A stretch of 64,000 bases of DNA from Ixodes scapularis (Eukaryota > Arthropoda > Arachnida > Ixodida > Ixodidae): NCBI RefSeq assembly GCF_016920785.2, contig NW_024609857.1, positions 72,662,252 through 72,726,251 on the forward strand. Direction: 5' to 3'. The position numbers and the translations under genes were made by a program. Positions 44,575-56,250 of this stretch are shown one piece after another. The notes under the pieces were generated by a model, which saw nothing but the letters and a program-made list of their open reading frames with translations, searched no databases and had not been told where the DNA came from. Positions within the stretch are counted from its first letter, which is position 1; each line of letters starts with the position of its first letter.

Positions 44575-45990
44575 AAAATCAAACTGGCCAAGCTGGTAAC
44601 TAAGCTGGTCAATATGGTCAATGTAATAGTCAAACTGGTTTAACTCGCAATCAAGCTGGTTTAAGCTGGGCAAGCTAGAATTTAAGCTGGTCAGTCTGGT
44701 TTAAGTAAAAACCATCATAGTCTCACTAGAATCTGGTTTTAGATTCAATCTGGTGTAGCTGGGAGCCAGTCTGGTCTTAACTGGTCAAACTGGTTTTCCA
44801 TGGAGCCAATGTGGTCAAGCTGGGAGACAAGCTGGTTATGCTGGGAGACAAGCTGGTGAATCTGGTCGGACTAATGATCGTGGTGGTCAAGCTGGTCATG
44901 CTGGGAGCGCGCACGCCAAGGTCGGCTAGAGATAGCCGAACTCGCATCGCTGGGAGCGCGCGCGCCAAGGTCGGCTTAGGCTGGAACGAGGCCACGTCCT
45001 GTTCTTTGTCCTCTCGTTTTTGGTAGACGACCGGGCGCGTCAGGCGCGCTGCAAGCTACCTTTGTGTGCGAAAAAAAAAAGAGAGAGAGAGAGAGAGAGT
45101 GGCAGAAACGGAGAATTTGCGACGCGTTTGGCTATCTTGGACAGATTTTCGAAGGGACGGCTGTGTGCGCGTCGTTTGGAGACTAGTTGAATGACGGTGC
45201 AAGCGAAGCGGGTTTTGAGGAGACAGCGAGCGGCAGTCCGTTCAGTGCGGGAAGATGTCGGACGTCCCGACCGAAGCGTCGCTTCATGTCTTCGAACGTG
45301 TGTGTGCTCAAGAATGACGGCGGTGTCGAGGAGTATCGCCAATGCCATCCCAGCCACACGGATTTCCTCGCCTCAGCCGATCACGCAAGTTGCCGCTTCG
45401 CTCCCATCACTGGCGCGACCCAGGTTCACTTCTCTCATCCGTGTAGTTTTTTCTTTAGCTATTGCCTGTTTTTGGCGTGTGTCTACTATTTTTCGTGTTG
45501 AAAGATAAGCAATCTGGTTTTATTAACATTGTTGGCTTTGCACCGAGAACCACTGTCTGTGCGTCAATTAGTACTGTGTCAGCGCCGAGGATGTGTAGCA
45601 TCTGAGTTCATGTGAAGCGGCCGCAAGTACGAAAATAATAAATTGGATGCCGAGTTGGCTTTTCTGAAGAGCTTGGCGTGTTTATCATGTGTATTAATTT
45701 AAACAGGTTAAACTGGTTGGGGAGTTCACCAGCACGACCAGTTTAAGCACCATGACCAGCATGCCAAACTGGGCATGCTGGGGCAATAACTCAGCTTGAA
45801 GCTGGGACCAGATCAACCAGCATGACCAGCATGCCAAATTGGGCATGCTGGGGCAATAACCCAGCTTGAAGCTGGGACCAGATCAACCACCATGACCAGT
45901 ATGACCAGCATGACCAGCATGCCAAGCTGGGCATGCTGGGGCAATAACCCAGCTTGAAGCTGGGACCAGCTTAGGCTGGTTTCTGCGGGG
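44575..45990. mobile_element. Composite with inverted AAGCTGGT/ACCAGCAT arrays
   Basis: The left block (44575-44990) is packed with AAGCTGGTC, CAAACTGGT and GCTGGGAG words, and ends with two copies of a unit of about 50 bp starting GCTGGGAGCGCGC. The right block (45735-45985) has the complementary ACCAGCATG words in three copies of a 70-88-bp unit (GCCAAACTGGGCATGCTGGG...). A unique CpG-rich core of about 700 bp lies between. Oppositely oriented arrays at the two ends suggest subterminal repeats of one non-autonomous transposon, but I could not define terminal repeats or a duplication. The core has a short ATG frame (MSDVPTEASLHVFERV, 45255) of unknown meaning. Confidence 0.45.
45071..45099. 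repeat. A10 then (GA)n microsatellite
   Basis: A10 followed by nine to ten GA dinucleotides. Confidence 0.9.
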
Positions 45991-46182
45991 CCTAGCTCAG
46001 AGACCCGCGTCTCCGGGAAGAGGAAGAGAAAGGAGTGCGAGAGGGAATGGAGAAAAGGAAATTCGGATAAACACTGCGACTTGGGCTAGTTGGTACTTAT
46101 GCATGGTGGTAAATACTTTAAGAACTACAGGGACAAAAAAGAAGTACATAGGATGAGGAAGTTTTGAATCGGTTTTCGTCCC

Positions 46183-47763
46183 GGCAGAAGTTCTAGCTTC
46201 GCGGCGATACTTTGCCAGTGTCGGGGTAATGTCGGCGGAAAACTGGCTCCAATATCGGCGGAATGTGCGGTTTCCCACCACGTCCCTACATCCGGTAGGT
46301 ATCGGCGTACTGCCGTTCCGCCACCGGCCTAATATCGGCGGAATATAATGCGAATACTGCCAAGGTCGGTCTATCGGCCAGGTATCGGCCAGATGTCGCA
46401 TATGCATCTGCTCTGCATCGGTCGGAAGCCGCCTATGCGCTCGCTTTGTTTCAGCAATACCGGCTGTATTGGCTCGCAGGTTAATTGCAGATATAAAGCG
46501 CGCCTTGCGCGTATACGTGGACAAAAAAAATTGTTTTCAATCTTTCACAGAAGTTTAATAAACCACTACGATTACACACGGTTTTTCATTTAATAAATAT
46601 AATGACGCTATTCTCTTGCCAAGCAAAATTCATAAATCAAACACGAAGGACCGTGGAAATTAGAGAGTTTTGGTAGGTTGTACCGATCACTCCAATAACC
46701 ATACCCGTTACTCGCACCGCGGTTTTTGCGCATACAATATATTGTTATCGGGGGTATCGAAAGTATCGGAACGATCTGCCAAGACTATCTATTGAGACGG
46801 AGGCAGAACTACTATTAGAAACATGCTCGCTCTGTACTTACGAATATTAGAAGCATGCTTGCACTGTACTTACAGATATATAGCGATATGATGTAATTCG
46901 TGATAGATGCATTATCCGGCTGCGGCAGCACAGAGCAACGCAAAAGAAGTCGAGAAAGAAGGTACCCCATTCAACGAAAGCTTCGCTGTCGCCGATGAGT
47001 AGTGCTTCGTCGAAGAGCGCCTAACAGACACAGAGCAATAATACCACGGACTCCGTCGAAGAAAACGGCCATTACCAAAAAGTTGGCCTGGGCGTATTCC
47101 GGCCATTCTCGACGAAAAACCACGGCCGCGTCTGCAACACACGAAAGCAACAGAACACTGACGAGCGCAATTCGGAAACCGGACCTACGTGGCCCATATG
47201 CCGATCTCGATCGTTAACTTGGGAAGCGGCGAAGGCTACGACCCCAGTGATCCCATCGGCGCGTCAGAGAGAGTCACGTGACAAATTTTCGTCCAAGTGA
47301 TTTGGTCCCGCAGAGAGCGGTCACGTGTTTCGTGACACTCCTCTGATTTCCTTAAAGCATCCGTCGGGCTGGGTCGTAGCCACACGAAGATACAAAAGAA
47401 GGTGGGGAGGCTTAGTGAAAGGCGAGGACGGAGTGGGACAGACAATACAGCTAAGCTGCCTCTGATTTGCTATGTCTGTACCTCTCGGGCTAAAAGTGCG
47501 CAGAATCCGTTTTGCTTATTTTTATTTTTTTCAAACTCGTATTTTGAGTTTGTCAAGAAATCCGAATATTTGGCCAGCATAGCCGATTCGTAAGCGACGC
47601 TCCCCACACTCAACGAAAAACAGCGGCGGGTACGGTATGTCAGGATGGTGACGGCGCGACCCATCCGATACTTTACAGATATCGGCTGGATCAATATGGT
47701 ATCGGCACAATCTTTCCGATTTGACGCTAATATCGGCGCAATACTGTGTGCTGCCTGGAAGAC
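46183..47763. mobile_element. Possible composite with TATCGGC word clusters
   Basis: A cluster at 46200-46400 has about ten TATCGGC/TGTCGGC words (AATATCGGCGGAAT recurs). A second at 47640-47750 has CAGATATCGGCTGGAT and AATATCGGCGCAATAC. The right end (TACTGTGTGCTGCCTGG) resembles the GCAGCACAG ends of the TGGCCA MITEs. The 1.2 kb between has CpG-rich stretches and no recognised protein. Whether both clusters belong to one element is uncertain. Confidence 0.35.
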
Positions 47764-48271
47764 GATTCTGTGGGTCGGCCTTTAAGCGAGCTCGTACTCT
47801 CATACTCAAAGGCAGGTGTTTCGGTTGATTTGCCTGTCATATTCAACTGTATGTCGATTATAAGTTCTTTTTCTTCTTGATGTTCGTGTATGTTGATTCA
47901 ACATACTCAAATATTTTGTTTTTAGTACAATGGTAGTTTGCCTTGTGTTTTCAGCCTCACCGAGCAATCATCTTGAGGCGCGAATAGAAGGTTAGAGGGA
48001 ACAGAAGGGTATTTGGTCTTCTAAAGAAGGCTAAATTATCAGTGCGCAGTGTAGCTGCAGCGCGACGTATCTGACTTCGGAGTGTGTTCGTTGGCACGCC
48101 GAAGATATCGTAGAATCACAAACAGCCTTTAATCATGCGGGAAACCCAGTGTCGGTCTGACAAGAAAAGGGCACATGGGAGATAAGGGTTAATTTTCCGG
48201 TTACCCGGCCATTGCCAGCTTGTCTCAGAGCTTTTAAAACTGAAGGAAGGGCTTAACTATAAAAATAAACC
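47764..48271. other. No recognised feature
   Basis: About 500 bp of AT-rich DNA before the PLE target duplication. Confidence 0.4.
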
Positions 48272-48841
48272 AACAGAACCATGAACAAACGGTTAAAGTA
48301 CAGGCGAGCTGGTGGATATTAACCATGATGGAACTTAACCCGAGACTGGGGTAGAAACAGAAACTTAAAAGTAGAAGGGACAGAGACAAATGAAGAAGAG
48401 AACGTCTCAAACGCAGCTAAGATTTATTTAGTCCCACATCCTTATATACTCACAACCACAAGGTCATTCAAACACTCAACATGCCCTCTTCAAAGACACA
48501 ACACACCAGGAAAAAAAAACAAAAAAACCCAAAGACAACAAGGCAAAGGGACGCCCCCTCAAGCACTGCTACGAACAGGGGCAAACCAGCCACTTCTCCC
48601 GAAAGAAAAACTTTTCCTTTTCCCTTTCCTTCTTTTTCTCTTTGTGTTTCACTGACACTACACCCAAGAACCAACAAGACCCAAAACTTGAGTACAAAGA
48701 CCAATGATCTCCGCGAACAGAAAGAGAACTGGGAAGAATATCTCCAAACCGGAACAACAACCACAACAGACATATACAGACGGACTCACTCTAAAAAGCG
48801 CAAAACCACTTCACCCTTAAAAAAAAAAAAAAAGAACCTGT

Positions 48842-50440
48842 TTACAGTTTCAAAAATGCTTTAGCATTGTTTCCCAACTGCAATGAGGCCTGACTTATAC
48901 AATTACCGATTGATTTAATCCGAATGGTTTCCCTTACCAGTCTTTTACTGTCATTCACTTCTTTATGTATTATTTCCGTCTCTGACCACAAAGCAGTGCA
49001 ATTGTTACATTCATTTATGCGCTTAGCAATTTCAGAATTAGTCGCGTTAATCCTTACATTTCTCTTATGTTCTGTTAGTCTGTCATAAACACACCTCGAA
49101 GTTTGCCCTACATAAGCAAAGCCACACGCCATCGGAATTTCATATACTACACTGTTTCTGCAAGCGATCGATTTTTCACGGTGACCTTTCCTGCACTCTT
49201 GCACTTCAGTTTCAAAAGGAGTTAATCTATCTAACCTGAAATCAGAACTAAAAACTGTTTCCACTCCAAACTGCTTAGCACACGCCTTCAGGTAGTGTGA
49301 AATTCCATGAAAATACGGGATCACAGCCATCCGTCTTTTCGACGTGTCTTCTCGTTCCTTTTTCTCCTTGGTGTGTACATCTAAATTCTTTCTGATGAAC
49401 TCTTCTTCATACCCTGCCCCTCTCAGTCTCTTCCATTGACCTTCCACCGAATTTGTGATAAAATGTATGCATGATCGGTCTAGAGCATTTCTGATCAAAG
49501 ACTTTACCACTCCCGCTTTCACCGTTTTCGAATGGCAGCTCCTTTTTGACAGAACATGTTTCGGGTTTTCTTTGCCGTACTCCCAGCAGAGACCTTTATG
49601 AGTGTGAATCCGCAGATCCAAGAATTGTAATACTCCATTCTCCGGTTTCGCTACGGGGAAGCGTAGTTCAGGGGCTGCTGATCTTATCAAATGCTCGAGA
49701 CCGTTCAACAGGTCATCCCGGAAGGTGCACACAAAAATATCATCCACATAACGCCTCACAAAACACATGTCCTCTCCAAAACCTTGAATTTGATCAAACA
49801 AAACAGAGTCCAACGAGTTCAGATACACCTCCGATAAAGCCGGTGCAACCGAGGACCCAATTCACACGCCTTCCTTCTGCACAAACGTTTTCCTTCATAC
49901 TCCACAACCGTAGACTGAAGATAATAATCAAGAATGACAAGAAAACTGTCCAGCGAAATGCCTGTTTAGGATTGAAACTGAACCAGATTCGATTCTAGCG
50001 CATCCGTCACCCTTGTCATCAATCTATTTTTCTCCAGAGAATAATAGAGGTCCTTAATGTCCATCGATAAAACTGAACATTCTCTCCCGTGGTTGACCTC
50101 CAGTATACTGATTAACTCGTTCGAATTCCTGAGGGAGAATGACTTCTCTACATGAGTAAACTTTAGACCGTTCTGTATAAATGTTTAAACTGATTTCTGA
50201 CACGTGCCACATTCGTTAATCACCGCCCGAAGAGGCATTTCCGGTTTATGATCCTTTAAGAAAAATTTTACACTTAGCGTTGACCGCACTGGACCTAACA
50301 GACTCCTTGCCACACTTTCCAAATCGTCCTCCTTAAGAACGGAAACGATCTTTGCCCTTAGCTTAGCAAGGTTTCCATTCCATTCACAGAAAAGTGAATT
50401 CATCGTTTCGTCCGTTTTCATTCGAAAGGCAGACCCGGGA
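48842..50440 (-). pseudogene. PLE RT and GIY-YIG nuclease, longer copy
   Basis: From 50421 the minus strand encodes FLKDHKPEMPLRAVI; SMDIKDLYYSL (RT motif A) near 50065; GSSVAPAL near 49845; RRYVDDIFV (catalytic YVDD) near 49745; a linker RRMAVIPYFHG near 49325; and a GIY-YIG domain with VVYEIPMACGFAYVGQTSRC near 49120. It ends LGNNAKAFLKL at 48842. Lesions: TAA at 50185-50187, TAA at 49966-49968, a frame change near 49888, and a TGA replacing the Cys of the GV.IGSS motif near 49856. The last 328 codons (49828-48842) are open. Confidence 0.85.
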
Positions 50441-50445
50441 ATGAT

Positions 50446-51612
50446 GGCGTGTGCATTGGGTCCTCGGTTGCACCGGCTTTATCGAAGGTGTATCTGAACT
50501 CGTTGGACTCTGTTTTGTTTTAATCGAATTCAAGGTTTTGGAGAGGACATGTGTTTTGTGAGGCGTTATGTGGATGATATTTTTGTGGAATTTTTGTGTG
50601 CATCTTCCGGGATGACCTGTTGAACGGTCTCGAGCATTTGATAAGATCAGCAGCCCCTGAACTACGCTTCACCGTAGAGAAACCGGAGAATGGAGTATTA
50701 CAATTCTTGGATCTGCGGATTCACACTGATAAAGGTACGGCAAAGAAAACCCGAAACCTGTTCTGTCAAAAAGGAGCTGCCATTCGAAAACGGTGAAAGC
50801 GGAAGTGGTGAAGTCTTTGATCAGAAATGCTCTAGACCGATCATGCATACACTTTATCACAAATTCGGTGGAAGGTCAATGGAAGAGACTAAGAGGGGCA
50901 GGGTATGCAGAAGAGTTCATCAGAAGGAATTTAGATGCACACACCAAGGAGAAAAAGGAAAGAGAAGACACGTCGAAAAGACGGATGGCTGTGATCCCGT
51001 ATTTTCATGGAATTCCACATTACCTCATATTCATATTCATATTCATATTACCCCTAAAGGCCCTCGTGAGAGGGTATTACATAGGGGGGGTACATAAATC
51101 GTTCCAATAGGAACTAGTGCACATTGAACAACATATGAGAATACTAGAAAACAATCAATACACTGAAGGCGTGTGCTAAGCAGTTTGGAGTGGAAACAGT
51201 TTTTAGTTCTGAATTCAGGTTAGATAGATTAACTCCTTTTGAAACTGAAATGCAAGAGTGCGGGAAAGGTCACCGTGAAAAATCGATCGCTTGCAGAAAC
51301 AGTGTAGTATATGAAATTCCGATGGCGTGTGGCTTTGCTTCTGTAGGGCAAACTTCGAGGTGTGTTAATGACAGACTAACCGAACATAAGAGAAATGTAA
51401 GGATTAACGCAACTAATTCTGAAATAGCTAAGCACATAAATGAATGTAACAATTGCACTGCTTTGTGGTCAGAGACGGAAATAATACATAAAGAAGTGAA
51501 TGACAGTAAAAGACTGGTAAGGGAAACCATTCGGATTAAATCAATCGGTAATTGTATAAGTCGGGCATCATTGCAATTGGGAAACAATGCTAATGCATTT
51601 TTGAAACTGTAA
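50446..51612 (+). pseudogene. PLE RT and GIY-YIG, truncated second copy
   Basis: It starts inside the RT at GV.IGSSVAPAL (Cys intact), next to the minus copy's own 5' end. It has a frame change near 50515, a small duplication beside the YVDD motif (50575-50600: TTTTTGTGGAATTTTTGTG), and a 137-bp insertion at about 51030-51166. The last part (51190-51612) is open and ends LGNNANAFLKL. In the GIY-YIG domain the Tyr of FAYVGQ is Ser (FASVGQ), so the nuclease would be inactive. Confidence 0.8.
51030..51166. mobile_element. 137-bp insertion in PLE second copy
   Basis: The first copy reads straight through CACTACCTGAAGGCGTG, but here the same point is interrupted. The insert starts with a (CATATT)n-like repeat, then ACCCCTAAAGGCCCTCGTGA and a short hairpin GGCCCTC/GAGGG, then a G7 run. 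I recall similar CCCCTAAAGGCCC...GGGGGG sequences as a common tick repeat. No clear target duplication. It must postdate the copy. Confidence 0.55.
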
Positions 51613-52150
51613 ACAGGTTTCTTCTTTTTTTTTTTTAAGGGTGAAGTGGTTTTGCACTTTTTAGAGTGAGTCCTTCTGTATCTCTCTGTTGTGGTTGTTT
51701 TTCCGGTTTGGAGATATTCTTCCGAAGTCTCTTTGTGTTCGCAGAGATCGTTGGTCTTTGTACTCAAGTTTTGGGTCTTATTGGTTCGTGGGTGTAGTGT
51801 CACTGAAACACAAAGAGAAAAAGAAGGAGAGGGAAAAGGAAAAGTTTTTCTTTCCGGTGAAGTGGATGGTTTGCCCCTGTTCGTAGTAGTGCTTGAGGGG
51901 GCGTCCCTTCGCCTTGTTGTCTTTGTTTTTTTTTGTTTGTTTTTTTCCTGGTGTGTTGTGTTTTTGAAAGGGGCATGTTGAGTGTTTGGGTGACCTTGTG
52001 GTTGTGAGTATATAAGGATGTGGGACTAAATAAATCTTTTAGCTGCGTTTGAGACGTTCTCTTCTTCACTTGCCTCTGTCCCTTCTACTTTTAAGTTTCT
52101 GTTTTTACCCCAGTCTCGGGTTAAGTTCCATCATGGTAAACAGAACCATG

Positions 52151-53264
52151 CTTCAAAGCCGCCTTTATATAACTGAAGTCACTTTTCACACTGCCGGAGG
52201 ATGACTAATAGATTAAAATCTTTGAAGTTCTGTTTTTCTTACCAATGCATTATATTAAATAAGCGCGTTTAAAATTGCTCATATGTTGGATGATTTCAGT
52301 TTTGCAAAATTAATAATAATAGCGTACATCCTTTTGATACCTAAAGGTGTTCTAGTTGCGAAGGATGTCTTTTTAAGCTCTGTTCTTCACTCCCACATTT
52401 GTTTTGTTTGTAGGAACTTAGAAGGACAAAAGCTGAGTCCGCAGATATTAACACCATTAATCAGTCAACAACACCGCAAAATAAAAAAAGAACGCAAAAT
52501 TTTAGAAAGCTTTTTAACGAAGCTAGCCGGACCGTCATCAGTCTTGACTAGAAACCTGTGTCATATTGATTACGTTCCCGGCCAATTAATCTTTCCTGAC
52601 ACCCGTCGAAAGCAAAAGTTTCTAAATACCAAGGACGCGGTATGATGAGAAAAAGGAACGAGATAATACGCCAAACTTGTATTAGGTTTGATGAAAATTG
52701 ATGCCCGGGAACTTAACTAAAGTATGTACGTGGAAATAACAAGAAAATAGTATCGAACAAACTTGAGAGCGAAGGAAACGTTCACTGGCGCGAAAAAAAT
52801 ACCAGAGCCTTTATTTTTGTTTAGAATTTCTACTTTTTTTAATGAAAACCGGTAAAGAACTGCCATTATATCTATAACATCCGTATCTTTTCGTAACCTA
52901 ATAATGTCCTGAGGAAGTGCACGGTTGGAAAGGGCACGTTGTCAGCCAACGTAGCGCAGCCAGGCAAAGACGTAAACGCTCGATAACTTTTGCGATTGGA
53001 CAGTTGCTCAGTCGCAGCGCATATGACACATCTGCAGCTTAGGATTCAGGACTGGATAATCGAGTGATTGGGCAGTTGTAAAGAGACTGTGCAATTTTGA
53101 CCACAATCCAATGGTCGCGTGGTTCTGTTATGTTTGGAGAGGCAATGAAATTCGCCTCAAATACGACTTTGCAAATGGGGGATAATACTGATTCCCTCAT
53201 CTCATCAACGTTTCATAGCATGCTCACCAAACTGTACAGTGCTGATTTACACTGCTCACCGAAC
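52151..53264. other. Unassigned
   Basis: A 120-codon plus frame lies at 52283-52645 (hydrophobic start, then basic: QQHRKIKKERKILESF). I recognise no domain and cannot say whether it is coding. The rest is AT-rich. Confidence 0.3.
52283..52645 (+). CDS. Hypothetical 120-codon frame
   Basis: It starts MLDDFSFAKLIIIAYILLIP (a possible membrane segment), followed by a polar, Lys/Arg-rich C-terminal half ending FLNTKDAV. No repeat-family motif and no homology I can name. Codon quality cannot be judged. Possibly a chance frame in AT-rich DNA. Confidence 0.15.
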   Translation: MLDDFSFAKLIIIAYILLIPKGVLVAKDVFLSSVLHSHICFVCRNLEGQKLSPQILTPLISQQHRKIKKERKILESFLTKLAGPSSVLTRNLCHIDYVPGQLIFPDTRRKQKFLNTKDAV

Positions 53265-53265
53265 T

Positions 53266-54746
53266 TATAGACGCTTTCAGCGAGTCAGTTACTCGAGCTG
53301 CAACCAGGCGGCGCGCCCTTCGCGCGCTTTCCGGGCCGCCATAGCCGACCTTCAGTTTCTCGCCGTTGCTCCGCGTAGCGTGCTGCACAGGCCACTACCG
53401 GAGCCCCGTTTTCGTGTTTTTTTTACGTTCCGCGTTGAAATCTTGTATTTTCTTTAGGTCTTTTCTACATTAATGACTTTCATTCAATCATTTGATATAT
53501 ATATTTCGACATAGCTCTTGTATTTTCTTACTTATGGAATGCAATCGGACAGTGAATGGGTCAACTATACAAGATTATGAGGCTTTAATGACCGTGTAAG
53601 TTCATCCCATTCTTATGTTTTGGTCACTAATAAAGGGCAGTCAACACTATTGCGACATATGTAAATTGCAACTGACGCAGTTTAAGGCTATCACAATCGT
53701 ACTTCTCGCTGCGTGTGCGCGCTCGTTTCCGTAAAGCCGACCCGCATGTAAGCGATTTAGCGTGCGACGAGACGAGCAACGGAGATTTCTCACTGTCGCC
53801 CGTCGCATTGCTCGGTATTGGGATTTCTAGAAAACGTCGCTCACCGTCTTGGCCGCTTGCTCCGTTGCTTCCATGCGGTTTGCCTCGTCGCGCGACTGAC
53901 TGAGCGATAGCGAAGCGGGTCGCTGTCGCTTATCTGGTCGCTCTCCAAATCGCTTACATGCGGTTTATACTCAATTAATTTCCATGCACACAGCACTGAA
54001 GCATCGGCGCCTCGATATTAAGTATAAACCGCATGCAAGCGATTCGGCGAGCAACAAGACACGCGACGGTGACCCGTTTCGCTGTCGCTCGGGCAGTCGC
54101 GCGACGAGGCAAACCGCATGGAAGCGACGGGAGCAAGCGACCAAGACGGTGAGCGACGTTTTCTAGAAACCCCAAAAAACCGAGCGATGCAACAGGCGAC
54201 AGTGAGAAATCTTTGTCGGTGACTCTCGTCGTTGTCGCCGTCGCTCGTCTCGTCGCACGCTAAATCGCTTGCATGCGGGCCGGCTTTACAGAAACGAGCG
54301 CGCACATGCAGCGAGAAGCACGACTGCGATAGCCTCGCTGTGTCAGTTGAAATTTGCATATGTCGCAATGGTGTTGACTGCCCTTTATTAGCGAGAAAAA
54401 CGTTAGAATGGGATGAACCTACATCGTCTCTGAAGCCATAATCTTGTATCGTCGATCCATTCGCTCTCCGATTCCATTTGATAAATAAGAAAATAGAGGA
54501 GCTTTGTTGAAATATAGATATCAAATGATTAAATGAAAGCCCGAAATATCGAAAAAACCTAAAGAAAACAAACGGTTTCAACGCGGGACGTAAACGAACG
54601 CGAAAACAAAGCTCCGGTAGTGGCCGGTGCAGCACACAACGCGGAGGAACGACGAGAAACTGAAGGGCGGCTATGGCGGCAGGGTCACGTGACGCCAAGA
54701 TGGCGGCGCCCATGAAATCTTGCCTGAAAGGGTCTATACAGGTCCC
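53266..54746. mobile_element. 1.5-kb foldback element
   Basis: Arms of about 713 and 728 bp (53266-53978, 54019-54746) are inverted copies with high similarity over most of their length, around a loop of about 40 bp. Matching landmarks: TTCAGTTTCTCG (53352/54658), AATCATTTGATAT (53490/54525) and CGCATG.AAGCGAT blocks near both sides of the loop. The outer ends read TATAGACGCTTTCAG and TATAGACCCTTTCAGGCA, as in the MITE at 13692-13962, with GCCGCCATAGCCG just inside. No coding capacity; long frames in it are shadows. No target duplication found. Confidence 0.75.
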
Positions 54747-55531
54747 TTCAACTGTGTCTTATCTGGCTGGAGCGCTAACCTGGCGGCCGCTAAAAACCGG
54801 CTTGCAGGGGAAGCCGATCGCTTCCGACGTACCAACCTCGGTTTTCTGCAGGGAAGATAATCCTCTTAGCGCTCCCCTCTCCTAAGCTGCGAGTTGAGCC
54901 ATAATGGGCTAAGGTTAAATGTGGAGAGGATATAGGAAAGAAGGAGATGGGCAAAAGTGGAAAGCGCGAAGTGTACGCGTCGGGCCTTTATTAAGCTGAA
55001 GCACCCGATCCGTCCATTTTCGACATCTGCGGTCCCCACAAGCTATATTATCTGTCAATTTATCAAATAGTCTGAATTATGAGACCTTAGCATTGCTATC
55101 AAATCTTAAACCGCATCACAGCTAAAAAAAGAAAAAAAAAAGAAGTGCAGGTAGGTAAAGGAAGCATGCAGGACTGTCTCACTTGATGTCCTCGATAGCA
55201 CAAGGTGACTGTCGAAATATTCAGCTAGTGATTGGATGACTCAATCAGAGGCCATTTCATGTTTCTACTCAATGAGCCATCCAATACCTAATGATTTTGG
55301 CAGTCACGCATGCATCGTAGCGCGAGGGGTTAATAAAAACCGTAGATCACTCGGCAAGCACAATTGCTAAGTTGTCTCAAATCAAGCCGTGATTTCAACC
55401 TTGAGCGAGCGATCTCCTCCGTTCGGGTTGTTCTCTAAACTCCTGATATCTTATTGCACTCACATCAAGATGTCCCATGTCAATGTATACCGGTGTTGTA
55501 TGAGCCAGATGTTAAATATTTAATTTATTTT
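54747..55531. other. No recognised gene
   Basis: Unremarkable composition. A-rich tract near 55120-55142. Confidence 0.4.
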
Positions 55532-55559
55532 TACGAACATGTCGAAATCATATCGAAAT

Positions 55560-56237
55560 CAATCGCACGAGAAGAAAGACAGGCACAGGATCTTCGTCTT
55601 GAACGTTTACAGCAGCCCCTCGAAGAGGCACAGATTCGCCTCACTATTCAAGGCGACCACGAACATCGCCAAAAGGCAGACACTTCTTGTCGCGGGGGAC
55701 TTCAACGCCCCACACCCGGATCGGGGGTATCAAGTGGAAAGAATCAAAGGGAGGAACCTGTGGAACGACTCGCACGAGTTCGGCCTCTCTCTCATCACCG
55801 ATTCAGACCAACCAACGCGGCGGGGTAACCACAGAAATCAAGACACGACTCCAGATCTTACTTTCGTAAAAGTCACCGAAGACGCTCTGTGGTCCAACAC
55901 GTGGGAAGATCTCGGGAGCGAGCATTTCGTCCTCTGCATCACGACTGCAGCGGGACCGGCAAAGCCGAAAGGCAAGCGGTGCAAGATCACGGAAGGGGAC
56001 GCGTTCAGGGAAATACTCGAGGAATACGGAACCGAAGACATCGTAAATATCGCAGAGTGGTTGGAAAGCCTTAGAGGTGGCAGCCGAGCGGGCGACCAAG
56101 GTTGTTCCCGAAGAGGCGAACCTGACAGTGGCGGACAGCCGACTGCTACACCTCTGGGAGTCAAAGGCGAAGCTGGAGCAAAGACTGCGAACCCAGTAGT
56201 GAAACAGGAGCCTGCGCAGAAGAATAGCTCAACTTAG
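55560..56237 (+). pseudogene. LINE B endonuclease (partial)
   Basis: It opens with IFVLNVYSSPS, a mid-domain EN motif; the earlier N/E/R motifs are missing through 5' truncation. VAGDFNAPHPD (55690), TPDLTFVK (55850) and GSEHFVL (55917) follow. The frame changes near 56100: the rest of the EN-RT linker resumes in another frame at 56251. Confidence 0.8.
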
Positions 56238-56250
56238 CAGGACCATAGAG

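Larger units (their letters stand above)
48284..52138. mobile_element. Penelope-like element, two head-to-head copies
   Basis: A 12-bp direct repeat, AACAGAACCATG, flanks the unit (48272-48283, 52139-52150). Inside, a longer copy reads on the minus strand (about 50440 down to 48320) and a 5'-truncated copy on the plus strand (50446 to 52138). Both end in the same 3' region of about 500 bp: a short T/A run, GGGTGAAGTGGTTTTG, and finally CCCCAGTCTCGGGTTAAG. The minus copy has an extra outer tail of about 35 bp (48284-48318). The whole is thus one inverted repeat insertion in a single target site, an arrangement known for Penelope elements. Confidence 0.85.

Noticed and set aside
48320..48480. 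Hammerhead ribozyme in the PLE terminal repeat
   Set aside because: PLE terminal repeats often carry one, but I could not find a CTGATGA core with a matching GAAA on either strand here or at 52000-52138. A covariance search would settle it.
48481..48864. 127-codon frame antisense to the PLE 3' region
   Set aside because: Lies in the PLE 3' untranslated region and reads Lys/Thr/Pro-rich noise; the complementary copy at 51691-51981 shows the same shadow.
54018..54713. 231-codon minus-strand frame
   Set aside because: Lies wholly inside one arm of the foldback; the translation has no domain and mirrors repeat sequence.
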